Source: Clostridiales bacterium (GTDB taxonomy: Bacteria; Bacillota; Clostridia; Oscillospirales; Oscillospiraceae). Taken from it: a stretch of DNA of 5,952 bases. Shown one piece after another: positions 1 to 5,856 of the stretch (the stretch's first letter is position 1; each line of letters begins with the position of its first letter). Location: NCBI GenBank assembly GCA_003533405.1, contig DQDL01000028.1, forward strand, positions 450-6,401, given 5' to 3'. The notes below the pieces were generated by a model. That model ran no database searches, was not told the origin of the DNA, and was given only the letters and a program-made list of their open reading frames with translations. A program made the translations under genes and the position numbers.

Positions 1-588
1 CATGGCGGCGGTCTTGAAGCCGAGTGCTTTAAGCTCTGCGGCACTGTCTATGCGTGTCCACGGTATCTGAAATACCGTACCCATGCTCACCCTGACCGCA
101 CGGCGGTACAAGGGGTCGCAGCAGGTTCTGTCTACAAGCACGGCATCAAAGCCGAGGGCGGCGGCCGAACGGAATATCGCCCCGACATTCGTGGGGTCGG
201 CAAGGCCCTCGAGCACCGCTACTCTGCGGGCGCTGCGGCAGATATCCGCAGCAGTCGGAAGCACCGGACGGCGCATTGCGCACAGGACGCCGCGGGTGAG
301 CTCGAAGCCGGTGAGTTCGGCGAGAGTTTCGCTGTCGCCGGTGTAGACCGGCGTTTCGGAGCAGGCGGCAATCAATCCGCTCGCCTGACCGTTAATATGC
401 CGCCGCTCCATCAAAAACGCTATCGGCTCGCATCCGAAATTTAGCGCATATTCTATGACTTTGGTGCTCTCGGCAATGAAAATGCCCTTTTCGGGGTCTG
501 ATTTTTGCCTTAGCTGAGCTTCCGTCAGCCTTGCAAACGGCGCAAGCTCGGGTGCGGAAATGTCTTGCATCTCAATTATCTCAGCCAT
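1..588 (-). CDS. TrmH/SpoU-family RNA 2'-O-methyltransferase (partial, C-terminus outside window)
   Basis: Predicted S-adenosylmethionine-dependent methyltransferase that adds a 2'-O-methyl group to a ribose in rRNA or tRNA, acting in the cytoplasm. I translated 196 codons from the ATG at 588 with no stop before the window edge. An N-terminal substrate-binding-like part (about residues 10-110, with ESTKVIEYAL at 40-49) is followed by SPOUT motif 1, NVGAIFR (134-140), whose Asn and Arg are the family's conserved residues, and by SMGTVFQIP (168-176), also typical of the family. Family members run about 250-270 residues, so the SAM-binding trefoil-knot motifs 2 and 3 should lie beyond base 1. 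The start overlaps the end of the MATE gene by 8 bases (ATGGCTGA), with AGAGGG seven bases upstream, which points to translational coupling. The family call is firm. The target nucleotide cannot be read from sequence alone, and the SPOUT family also includes antibiotic-resistance methyltransferases. Confidence 0.9.
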   Translation of the reverse strand, partial: MAEIIEMQDISAPELAPFARLTEAQLRQKSDPEKGIFIAESTKVIEYALNFGCEPIAFLMERRHINGQASGLIAACSETPVYTGDSETLAELTGFELTRGVLCAMRRPVLPTAADICRSARRVAVLEGLADPTNVGAIFRSAAALGFDAVLVDRTCCDPLYRRAVRVSMGTVFQIPWTRIDSAAELKALGFKTAAM

Positions 589-1960
589 TTTGCAGCCCTC
601 TTTCGTTTTGCAGCCTGCGGAACATTTTTGAAAGCACTATCACGGCCGCAGCCGCAAGCACGACCTCTGCCACCAACTGGGCATATGCAAGGCCGTACAG
701 TGGGAACAACTTATCGAGCACGAACAGTGCCGGTATCTCAAGCACGAGCTTGCGCATGAGCGCAAATATAAGTGATTTGCCACCCATGCCGCAGGCCTGG
801 AACACGCCGACTGCGACAAAATCGATGCACAGAAACGGCAGTGCAAGGCTCATGCCATGTAGGAAGCGAGCTCCGTAGGATATGACCTCCGGCTCGTTGA
901 GAAACGCCGCAATGACGCTTCCCGAGCCGAGGTATAGCCCCGCCGCCAGAACTATGATTATTCCCAAGGAAATTTTCGTCGTGAATGTTATCGACTGCTT
1001 CATGCGCTTTATATTTCCCGATGCATAGTTGTAGCTTATAAGCGGCATTATACCCTGCGAAATTCCCATGGCGCAGTACAGCGGCACCATGCTTATCTTG
1101 TTGGCAATGCCCATTGCCGCAACGGCGCAGGCACTGTTGTAGGCGGCGGTGAAATTATTCAAAATGGTCATGCCCGTGACATTGAGCAAATTCTGTATCG
1201 ATGCCGGGATGCCGACGACGCAGATGTCTTTTGCGATATCCTTGCGGAACGAGAACATACTCGGCTTTATGCAGACATAGGTCGTCTTGCGCTTGAGGTA
1301 GAGTATCACAAGGAAGTACACGCAGGCAAAGCAGTTTGCGATAAAGGTCGCAAGTCCCGCTCCGGCAGCCCCCATGTCAAGACCCCACGGCAGGATGAAT
1401 ATCGGGTCTAGGATGATGTTCAAAACGCAGCCGCTCATCATACCGACGCTGGCGTGCAGCGCCTCGCCCTCGGCACGCACAAGGTAGGATATGACGACAT
1501 TCATTATAGCCGGAACGGTGCCGCAGGTGACAGTCCATAAGAAATAGTCAGAGGTGGTCTGCCAAGTAGTTGCATCTGCGCCCAAAAGGCGCATGAGCGG
1601 CGTCTTCAGCACAGTGCAGCCAATGGCCATAATAACGCTGAAGATGAGCGCAGAATAAAAGCCGAAGGCGGAGCTGCGGTAGACCGTGTCGTAGTCATGG
1701 CTGCCGAGAGCACGGCTCATTTTGCTCGATGTGCCGACGCCGAAGAGGTTGTTCACCGCATTGAACGCCAGCAGCAACGGCGCAACGAGCGTGACACCGG
1801 CGTTTTCCACGGCGTCGTTTAGTTCGCCGACAAAGAAGGTGTCGGCTAAGTTATACAGCACCATCACGAGCGTCGCAAGCACCGTCGGGATGCAAAGCTT
1901 GGCGACCGCAGTGGGCATCGGAGTTGATTCAAAAATTTCGGTTTTGTCTGCTTTTTTCAT
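581..1960 (-). CDS. MATE family efflux transporter (MepA/NorM-like)
   Basis: Inner-membrane antiporter of the multidrug and toxic compound extrusion family, expected to expel cationic drugs or metabolites in exchange for Na+ or H+. The protein has 459 residues, the usual MATE length, with about 12 hydrophobic segments in two halves. The first segment holds NLADTFFVG (37-45), a typical MATE TM1 sequence. NIILDPIFI (181-189) followed by GAAGAGLAT (197-205), and GISQGIMPLISYNYASG (299-315), are hallmark stretches of the MepA/DinF-like branch. The tail is short and basic. The ATG at 1960 overlaps the TGA of the upstream TetR gene by 4 bases (ATGA), with AGGA seven bases before it, so the pump is co-expressed with its likely regulator. 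It also overlaps the downstream methyltransferase by 8 bases. Substrate is unknown. I see no frameshift or truncation. Confidence 0.95.
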   Translation of the reverse strand: MKKADKTEIFESTPMPTAVAKLCIPTVLATLVMVLYNLADTFFVGELNDAVENAGVTLVAPLLLAFNAVNNLFGVGTSSKMSRALGSHDYDTVYRSSAFGFYSALIFSVIMAIGCTVLKTPLMRLLGADATTWQTTSDYFLWTVTCGTVPAIMNVVISYLVRAEGEALHASVGMMSGCVLNIILDPIFILPWGLDMGAAGAGLATFIANCFACVYFLVILYLKRKTTYVCIKPSMFSFRKDIAKDICVVGIPASIQNLLNVTGMTILNNFTAAYNSACAVAAMGIANKISMVPLYCAMGISQGIMPLISYNYASGNIKRMKQSITFTTKISLGIIIVLAAGLYLGSGSVIAAFLNEPEVISYGARFLHGMSLALPFLCIDFVAVGVFQACGMGGKSLIFALMRKLVLEIPALFVLDKLFPLYGLAYAQLVAEVVLAAAAVIVLSKMFRRLQNERGLQNG

Positions 1961-2520
1961 TTCTTTATCCTATATTTTCCCATGATTCCAAGCGTTATTA
2001 GCTTCATAAACGCCTTTTGGGTATTCTGCATGACCTGCTCCTCGCTCTCTGTCTTGCCGTGCTCTATCCATGTTGAAAGTATGCCGACCATGGCCGAAGC
2101 TATGACGCCCGAGAAGTAGTCAAACACCGTCTCGTCCTTGATATACGGGCGGAAGTATCGCTCCACCTGCTCGCTTCGGCGCAGGCTCTCAACAAGAATG
2201 TCCGTGCGGTGTATCCTGACGATGGTCTCGAGCAGGGTCACATTTTCAAACCAATAGCGGAACACCGCAACCCGTATCTCCTCTCCGGTCTCCTCGGCTC
2301 GTTTGAACGCCGCTTCAAAGCTGCGGTCGCACAGGAGCATCAGCACATCCTCGATGCAGTCAAAATTGCGGTAAAATGTCGAGCGGCTCACGGTGGACAC
2401 CCGCTGGATATCGCTGATGGTTATCTCCTCAAACGGCGATGTCTCCAATAGCTCAAGCAGCGCAGAGCATATGAGCTCCGCCGAGGCATAAGCACGCTTA
2501 TCGTTCTTGATGTGGTACAT
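1957..2520 (-). CDS. TetR/AcrR family transcriptional regulator
   Basis: Ligand-responsive DNA-binding repressor, 187 residues, a normal size for the family. The N-terminal helix-turn-helix covers about residues 12-60, with ITISDIQRVSTVSRSTFYRN (33-52) matching the classic TetR recognition-helix region, where S-R-STFYR-F is the core. The C-terminal part has an FDYFSGVIASAMVGILSTWI stretch (133-152), which resembles the TetR C-terminal domain seen in DhaS-type regulators. The frame is open upstream to 2625, but I chose ATG 2520 because GGAGGG lies four bases before it, the homology starts there, and the longer version would cross the divergent promoters and the next gene's start. It is the first gene of the leftward operon with the MATE pump, to which it is joined by ATGA. 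It probably represses itself, the pump and perhaps the divergent redox gene through the inverted repeat at 2548-2561. The inducer is unknown. Confidence 0.93.
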   Translation of the reverse strand: MYHIKNDKRAYASAELICSALLELLETSPFEEITISDIQRVSTVSRSTFYRNFDCIEDVLMLLCDRSFEAAFKRAEETGEEIRVAVFRYWFENVTLLETIVRIHRTDILVESLRRSEQVERYFRPYIKDETVFDYFSGVIASAMVGILSTWIEHGKTESEEQVMQNTQKAFMKLITLGIMGKYRIKK

Positions 2521-2524
2521 TTTG

Positions 2525-2530
2525 CCCTCC
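2525..2530 (-). promoter_or_regulatory. Shine-Dalgarno site of the TetR gene
   Basis: GGAGGG reading leftward, four bases before the ATG at 2518-2520. It settles the start of the TetR regulator in favour of 2520 over the 35-codon-longer upstream ATG, which has no comparable site and would start inside the divergent gene. Confidence 0.8.
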
Positions 2531-2547
2531 GATGTTTCATTTGTTAC

Positions 2548-2561
2548 GGTACTATTGTACC
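2548..2561. promoter_or_regulatory. Inverted repeat, likely TetR operator
   Basis: GGTAC-TATT-GTACC is a perfect 5-base inverted repeat around a 4-base centre. Adding the flanking TA/TA pairs with one mismatch gives a 20-base imperfect palindrome (2545-2564). It covers the -10 of the leftward promoter and the -35 of the rightward promoter, the place where a TetR dimer would block both. Assignment to the adjacent TetR protein rests on position and symmetry, not on a known recognition sequence. Confidence 0.6.
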
Positions 2562-2582
2562 ATATCTTTTTATGTATTACAA
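2554..2582 (-). promoter_or_regulatory. Predicted sigma-A promoter of the tetR-MATE-methyltransferase operon
   Basis: On the minus strand, TTGTAA (2577-2582) serves as -35 and TACAAT (2554-2559) as -10, with the optimal 17-base spacer. The -10 matches 5 of 6 and the -35 matches 4 of 6 consensus positions. The start point would fall near 2547, giving a leader of about 27 bases that ends in the GGAGGG ribosome site. The -10 is buried inside the GGTAC-N4-GTACC repeat, as expected for an autorepressed TetR gene. This is prediction from sequence only. Confidence 0.65.
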
Positions 2583-2583
2583 T
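2555..2583 (+). promoter_or_regulatory. Predicted sigma-A promoter of the EFR1-type flavodoxin/ferredoxin gene
   Basis: On the plus strand, TTGTAC (2555-2560) as -35 and TACAAT (2578-2583) as -10 are 17 bases apart. The start point would be near 2590, leaving about 22 bases before the ATG at 2612. This promoter lies almost exactly on top of the opposite one: its -35 covers the other's -10, and its -10 covers the other's -35. RNA polymerase could therefore serve only one direction at a time. Both -10 boxes are good, while the -35 boxes are moderate. Confidence 0.6.
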
Positions 2584-2589
2584 AGGCGC

Positions 2590-2608
2590 ATCATTAGAAA
2601 GGAATGAT
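2590..2608 (+). promoter_or_regulatory. Small leader hairpin enclosing the ribosome binding site of the redox gene
   Basis: ATCATT (2590-2595) and AATGAT (2603-2608) pair perfectly around a 7-base loop, AGAAAGG, which contains most of the Shine-Dalgarno sequence AAAGGA for the ATG at 2612. The stem is short and AT-rich, so at body temperature it may be only marginally stable. The ribosome-binding function is well supported. A regulatory hairpin, or a second protein-binding half-site pair, is speculative. Confidence 0.4.
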
Positions 2609-2611
2609 TTT

Positions 2612-3397
2612 ATGAGCACCAACATTATTTATTGCTTCTCCGGCACGGGAAATTGCCTTGATTTTGCGAAAAATCTCGCTAAGGCTCTCGGGGACACCGA
2701 CATTGTCATGATGCGCTCCCAGCCCATTGTCACCGATGCCACGCAGGCGAAAAGGGTCGGCTTCGTTTTCCCCTGCCACGGCGGCGGTCTGCCCGGCGGA
2801 GTTGAGGAGTTTATGAAGAGCGTGAAGATAGGCCCCGACGCTTATGTGTTCGGCATCAGCCAGTCGGCAAGCTACCTCGGCACGGGGCTTTACAAGCTCA
2901 ATAAGATTCATCCCCTCAGCTACTGGAAGGGCGTTACCCACCAGTGCACCTGCATCTGGCTGTTCCCGCACACGCTGATGCTCCCGCCCACGACCCCGAA
3001 GCTTGCGCAGAAGCGCAGCGAAAAGCTCGCCGCAAAGATCGCAAGGGAGATCCTCGCAGGCAAGGTCACCGAGAAGGAGCCGCCTTGCAATCCGTTTAAT
3101 TCCGTCGAGAGCAAGGCTTGGCCGAAGCTCGCCGGCAAAAAGGCAAAGAAGCTCTCCGTCAACAAGGACACCTGCGTTTCCTGCGGACAGTGTGCAAAGC
3201 TGTGCCCCAAGGGCAACATCAAGTTTGTCGACGGTCACCCCACATTCGGCACAGACTGCATCCAGTGCCTCGGCTGCCTGCAATACTGCCCGACCGAGTC
3301 CATTTACATGGGCAAGAAAACGCAGAAGCGTGAGCACTACCACAACCCCAACATCACCCCCGAAGATCTCATGCAGACAGTTATACATATCGATTGA
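2612..3397 (+). CDS. EFR1-type protein: flavodoxin domain fused to two [4Fe-4S] clusters
   Basis: Cytoplasmic electron-transfer protein of 261 residues. The N-terminal half is flavodoxin-like: a first beta strand leads into the FMN-phosphate loop SGTGNCLDFA (10-19), and FVFPCHGGGLPGGVEEFM (51-68) forms a second flavin-contact region. The C-terminal half is a bacterial-type 2[4Fe-4S] ferredoxin with CVSCGQCAKLCP (188-199) and CIQCLGCLQYCP (216-227); all eight ligand cysteines are present. This architecture matches the 'EFR1 family ferrodoxin' proteins common in anaerobic Firmicutes, whose physiological partners are mostly undefined. I set the start at ATG 2612, with AAAGGA upstream, rather than an earlier in-frame ATG at 2507 that would run back through the promoters and the TetR gene. 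It is transcribed divergently from the TetR-MATE operon and ends at a strong terminator, so it is probably a single-gene unit. A shared operator suggests the same inducer may control it. Confidence 0.9.
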   Translation: MSTNIIYCFSGTGNCLDFAKNLAKALGDTDIVMMRSQPIVTDATQAKRVGFVFPCHGGGLPGGVEEFMKSVKIGPDAYVFGISQSASYLGTGLYKLNKIHPLSYWKGVTHQCTCIWLFPHTLMLPPTTPKLAQKRSEKLAAKIAREILAGKVTEKEPPCNPFNSVESKAWPKLAGKKAKKLSVNKDTCVSCGQCAKLCPKGNIKFVDGHPTFGTDCIQCLGCLQYCPTESIYMGKKTQKREHYHNPNITPEDLMQTVIHID

Positions 3398-3418
3398 TTT
3401 TGAATTGATGATTCTGAT

Positions 3419-3464
3419 AAACCTCAAAACCGGCGCACCGTTTGGTGCGCCGGTTTTGAGGTTT
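3419..3464. terminator. Strong intrinsic terminator between convergent genes
   Basis: A perfect 21-base-pair stem (3419-3439 with 3444-3464) encloses a 4-base loop, GTTT. The GC-rich upper part is CCGGCGCACC. On the plus strand the stem runs into TTTTATTTTGTTATT, a good U-tract for ending the EFR1-type transcript 21 bases after its stop. Reading leftward it lies 15 bases after the lipoprotein stop, but the U-tract there is poor (GGTTTATCAG), so leftward termination may be less efficient. No protein-coding signal overlaps it. Confidence 0.92.
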
Positions 3465-3479
3465 TATTTTGTTATTGTG

Positions 3480-3866
3480 TTATTGCGCCGGTTCTTCATA
3501 GAGCACAAATTCCGTACGAGTGGGGTGCTCGGGATCTTCGCCGCCGAGCATGGCGAGCGTTTTATCGTCTAATATCTCGATGCGATATTCTTTGTCATTC
3601 GATGTGGCAATTATCACTCCGTCCTTGACCGTATATGAGCCGGTCTCCGCATATGAGACCTCCTTATCGAGGCCATAGGCGAACTTTTTCTCGGCCGTGT
3701 CAAACCACAGATAAGGCGTAGGGTCGAAATCGCCGACAGAAGATACAGTGGTATCGTTGACTGCGTAATAAGTGCCGGATATCAGGTTCGTATCGTCGTT
3801 TTGCTGGCATGCGCTCAGTAAGAGCAGTGCTGTCAAACAAAAAAAGCTGGCAAGAAGTCGCTTCAT
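3480..3866 (-). CDS. Small secreted lipoprotein of unknown function
   Basis: A 128-residue protein with a basic N-terminus, a hydrophobic core and the lipobox LSAC (17-20), so Cys20 should be lipid-modified and the mature 109 residues anchored outside the cell membrane. After a short polar linker the body alternates hydrophobic and polar residues with Gly turns (GTYYAVND at 31-38, GSYTVKDGVIIATSNDKEYR at 76-95, IEILDDKTLAML at 97-108), which suggests a small all-beta fold. I do not recognise a named family. The start at 3866 has AAGGGGGA six bases upstream, and the gene follows the TPM gene by only 14 bases, so it is the last gene of that operon. Its conserved partner is likely the extracellular part of the TPM protein, but this is inference from position only. 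Confidence 0.85.
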   Translation of the reverse strand: MKRLLASFFCLTALLLLSACQQNDDTNLISGTYYAVNDTTVSSVGDFDPTPYLWFDTAEKKFAYGLDKEVSYAETGSYTVKDGVIIATSNDKEYRIEILDDKTLAMLGGEDPEHPTRTEFVLYEEPAQ

Positions 3867-3880
3867 CGGAGTTCCCCCTT

Positions 3881-4726
3881 TCAGAATTTGCCGCTGCTGC
3901 CGCCGTGCATCGTGCCGGAGGAGGACATGTGGATGCCGCCACCGCCGCCGGAGGACGAGTTGTCGTTGCTCTTCGGCCTCGGGGTGCGGGACATGGTGCG
4001 GTACAGGTACAGGTCGCTGCTGTCGGTTATATTCATGCTGCCGTGCTTAACATAGTTCGATGCTGCCGCTTGGAAACGCACGGTCTTGAGCTTCGAGCGC
4101 ATTATCCCGACAACGAGGACGGCAATGAGGATGCCTGCGACTATCGAGACGAATATCCACATTGGCGAGAGCCGCTCGCTCGGGATGGTAAAGTCTCTAT
4201 GATCATCATAATCATCGTCATAGTCATAATCATCATCGTCAATACCGCCGTTCGTGATGAATTGGTCGCAAAGGTTGGCAAAGCGCTCAAACGCTGCGGC
4301 ATAGTCGCCGTCGGACAGGTAGGGCACTATTTCGTTACCGATGTAATCGCAGTCATACTCGCCGAACACATCGATGGCTCGGCCGCAGGTGGATATCGCC
4401 CAGTCACGGTCATCCATGGAGATAAACAGCATGATACCGTCCTTCTCGTCGCCGAAGCCGTAGCCGCAATACTCGTACAGCTCGTCGGCGCACTCGGTTG
4501 CTGTATCGTAGCCCTGCAGGTCATCCGAGGTCATGACGACAACATCCATCTGCTGACGGGTGCTTATCTCATCGAGCATATCGGAAAGCGCCGATATCTC
4601 GTCATCGGTCAGAAGCTCCGCTCCGTCAACGACACGGCTGCGGTCAATATTCGCCGCAAATGCGGGCACGGCACAGCAAAGGCTGAACACAAGGGCAAGC
4701 AGGAGCGCAAGAAATTTCTTTTTCAT
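3881..4726 (-). CDS. TPM-domain membrane protein with acidic linker and Gly/Ser-rich tail (YdjH-like)
   Basis: A 281-residue protein. A cleavable-looking signal peptide (1-24, ending VPAFA) precedes an extracytoplasmic TPM domain (about 30-158). VVDGAELLTDDEISALSDML (32-51), DVVVMTSDDLQGY (61-73) and KDGIMLFISMDDRDWAIST (95-113) follow the family pattern. Next come a run of Asp/Tyr (163-175), one transmembrane helix (about 189-209), and a cytoplasmic tail ending in SSSGGGGG and HGGSSGKF, a tail type common in Firmicutes TPM proteins. Some TPM proteins have phosphatase activity in plants; in bacteria the domain is linked to membrane or envelope processes, so I would not call an enzyme here. 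I chose ATG 4726, with GGGAGG five bases upstream and a signal peptide directly after; the frame is open upstream to 4822, but that part overlaps the preceding gene. It lies 11 bases after the zinc-ribbon gene. Confidence 0.88.
   Translation of the reverse strand: MKKKFLALLLALVFSLCCAVPAFAANIDRSRVVDGAELLTDDEISALSDMLDEISTRQQMDVVVMTSDDLQGYDTATECADELYEYCGYGFGDEKDGIMLFISMDDRDWAISTCGRAIDVFGEYDCDYIGNEIVPYLSDGDYAAAFERFANLCDQFITNGGIDDDDYDYDDDYDDHRDFTIPSERLSPMWIFVSIVAGILIAVLVVGIMRSKLKTVRFQAAASNYVKHGSMNITDSSDLYLYRTMSRTPRPKSNDNSSSGGGGGIHMSSSGTMHGGSSGKF
4199..4240 (-). repeat. Low-complexity GAT/TAT run encoding an Asp/Tyr linker
   Basis: A short AT-rich, nearly triplet-periodic tract inside the TPM gene encodes thirteen residues that are only Asp and Tyr (163-175), then His. 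It separates the TPM domain from the transmembrane helix on the outside of the membrane. Such a dense acidic patch could bind divalent cations or act as a charged spacer; neither can be shown from sequence. Repetitive codons may make the length vary between strains. Confidence 0.6.
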
Positions 4727-4737
4727 AGCCGCCTCCC

Positions 4738-5829
4738 TCACATAATGCCCATGCCGTACAGCAGGTTCACGACACCGTAGGCCACAACGCTGAACACCGC
4801 CGACAGGCCGACCGTCCACCACGCCGCCGCAGCCTTGTCTACCGGCAGGTCGCCGACAAATTTGCCGGTCTGCCCGTTCATCGCAAAGGTATATTTATTG
4901 CCGTTCCATGTGGTGTTCAGAAGCCACACGGGGTAGAGCGCATATTTTGCCTTGCCGTTATACAGTTTTATGTGGCTGCTGTCGGTCGTGACGGTGTCAT
5001 AGCCGTGCACGGTCGAGGCAAAGGCTTCCTCGGTCGAGCGCTTGACCCGCTCGTTTGCCCGCTCAACGCTCTGCTCGGCATCGACATCATATTTATCGGC
5101 TAAATATCCCGCCAAGTACGCCGTCTGAAAGTCGACGGCCTCGGAAAAGTCAAACGGCTCAATGGACTCCATGAGGTCATCGGCCATCTTCGACGAACCG
5201 TCGACCGGCACATGCTCAAAGCCTATGCTGCCGCTGCGGCTGACGAGAAAATGGCTGGTCTCGGTATAATCATACTCGCTGTCGCTCCACGCACGCATCC
5301 TTGTCGCACGGTAGCGCACCTGTGCATCGGCATCGGTGTCAAACAGCCAGAACGGGACATAGATGCCCTTTATCTCGTCGATGTGGTTTTCGTCCTTGAA
5401 CGCCTTGGGCACAAGGCGCTTGCCGCTCAGGTGCTTTAATAATCCCGCCTTTGCCGCTTCCTTATCCAACTTAAACGGTATCACTATATCGGGCTTCAGT
5501 GAGCCTGCGAGCTTTTCCATCATGACGACCGGGTTTCCGCAGAACGGACACGAGGTCGCCGCCGTGTTCTCGTCGCAGACTATCTCGCCGCCGCAGGAGG
5601 CGCAGACATACGAGCAAAGCCCGTCGGTCTCGCCGTCGTTCCATTCCTGTCCTGCCGTGGTCTCCCATTCCATCTCGTCCGGAGCTTCGGAAAGTCCCTC
5701 GTCGTAGCTTTTGAGCGTTTCCATGTCGAACTCGGTGTCGCAGTACGGACACTTCATCTTCTGCAGGCGGCTGTCAAACGCAATCGCACCGCCGCAGCAC
5801 GGGCATTTATATTCCTGCAAGGTTTGCAT
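4738..5829 (-). CDS. Double zinc-ribbon, TFIIB-type zinc-ribbon-containing membrane protein (YdjG-like)
   Basis: A 363-residue protein with two N-terminal zinc ribbons. The first uses C9/C12 and C27/C30 (CPCC and CPYC). The second uses C76/C79 and C94/C97 (CASC and CPFC); C11, C72 and C85 are extra cysteines. The ribbons are joined by an acidic linker (43-70). The central region (about 112-330) ends with YPVWLLNTTW (299-308) and FAMNGQTGKFVGDLPV (315-330), conserved in the family annotated 'TFIIB-type zinc ribbon-containing protein'. A hydrophobic helix lies at about 337-358, so the protein is tail-anchored with ribbons in the cytoplasm. Despite the family name there is no sign of a role as transcription factor IIB. 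AAAGGAG lies eight bases before the ATG. It sits between an SPFH gene and a TPM gene, the same partners as in the B. subtilis ydjGHI cluster, which supports a membrane complex or stress role. Confidence 0.85.
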   Translation of the reverse strand: MQTLQEYKCPCCGGAIAFDSRLQKMKCPYCDTEFDMETLKSYDEGLSEAPDEMEWETTAGQEWNDGETDGLCSYVCASCGGEIVCDENTAATSCPFCGNPVVMMEKLAGSLKPDIVIPFKLDKEAAKAGLLKHLSGKRLVPKAFKDENHIDEIKGIYVPFWLFDTDADAQVRYRATRMRAWSDSEYDYTETSHFLVSRSGSIGFEHVPVDGSSKMADDLMESIEPFDFSEAVDFQTAYLAGYLADKYDVDAEQSVERANERVKRSTEEAFASTVHGYDTVTTDSSHIKLYNGKAKYALYPVWLLNTTWNGNKYTFAMNGQTGKFVGDLPVDKAAAAWWTVGLSAVFSVVAYGVVNLLYGMGIM

Positions 5830-5856
5830 CAGGCCAACTCCTTTCAGGCATAATTA

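Noticed and set aside
60..78. Inverted repeat ACGGTAT-N5-ATACCGT
   Set aside because: It falls inside the methyltransferase at the conserved TVFQIP codons, so the symmetry is best explained by coding constraint and chance.
2507..2611. N-terminal extension of the redox protein from an ATG at 2507
   Set aside because: It would have to be transcribed from inside the TetR gene through both promoters; the flavodoxin homology and a good ribosome site begin at 2612.
2521..2625. N-terminal extension of the TetR protein from 2625
   Set aside because: It lies upstream of the predicted promoter start and overlaps the divergent gene; GGAGGG and the family homology support 2520.
2594..3427. 277-codon open frame on the minus strand opposite the redox gene
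   Set aside because: Leu/Ala/Arg-rich antisense shadow of a gene with full flavodoxin and ferredoxin motifs; it has no recognisable motif and overlaps the terminator.
3003..3572. 189-codon plus-strand frame running from the redox gene through the terminator
   Set aside because: Out-of-frame shadow rich in Ser/Arg that crosses the strong terminator; no ribosome site or motif.
3809..4780. 323-codon open frame on the plus strand opposite the TPM gene
   Set aside because: It is antisense to a well-supported signal peptide/TPM/TM protein; its Ile/Val run is simply the complement of the Asp/Tyr linker codons.
4727..4822. N-terminal extension of the TPM protein from 4822
   Set aside because: It overlaps the zinc-ribbon gene, and a signal peptide with a good ribosome site starts at 4726.
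5471..5752. 93-codon minus-strand frame within the zinc-ribbon gene
   Set aside because: Arg-rich alternative frame inside a gene with clear zinc-ribbon motifs; no start signal of its own.
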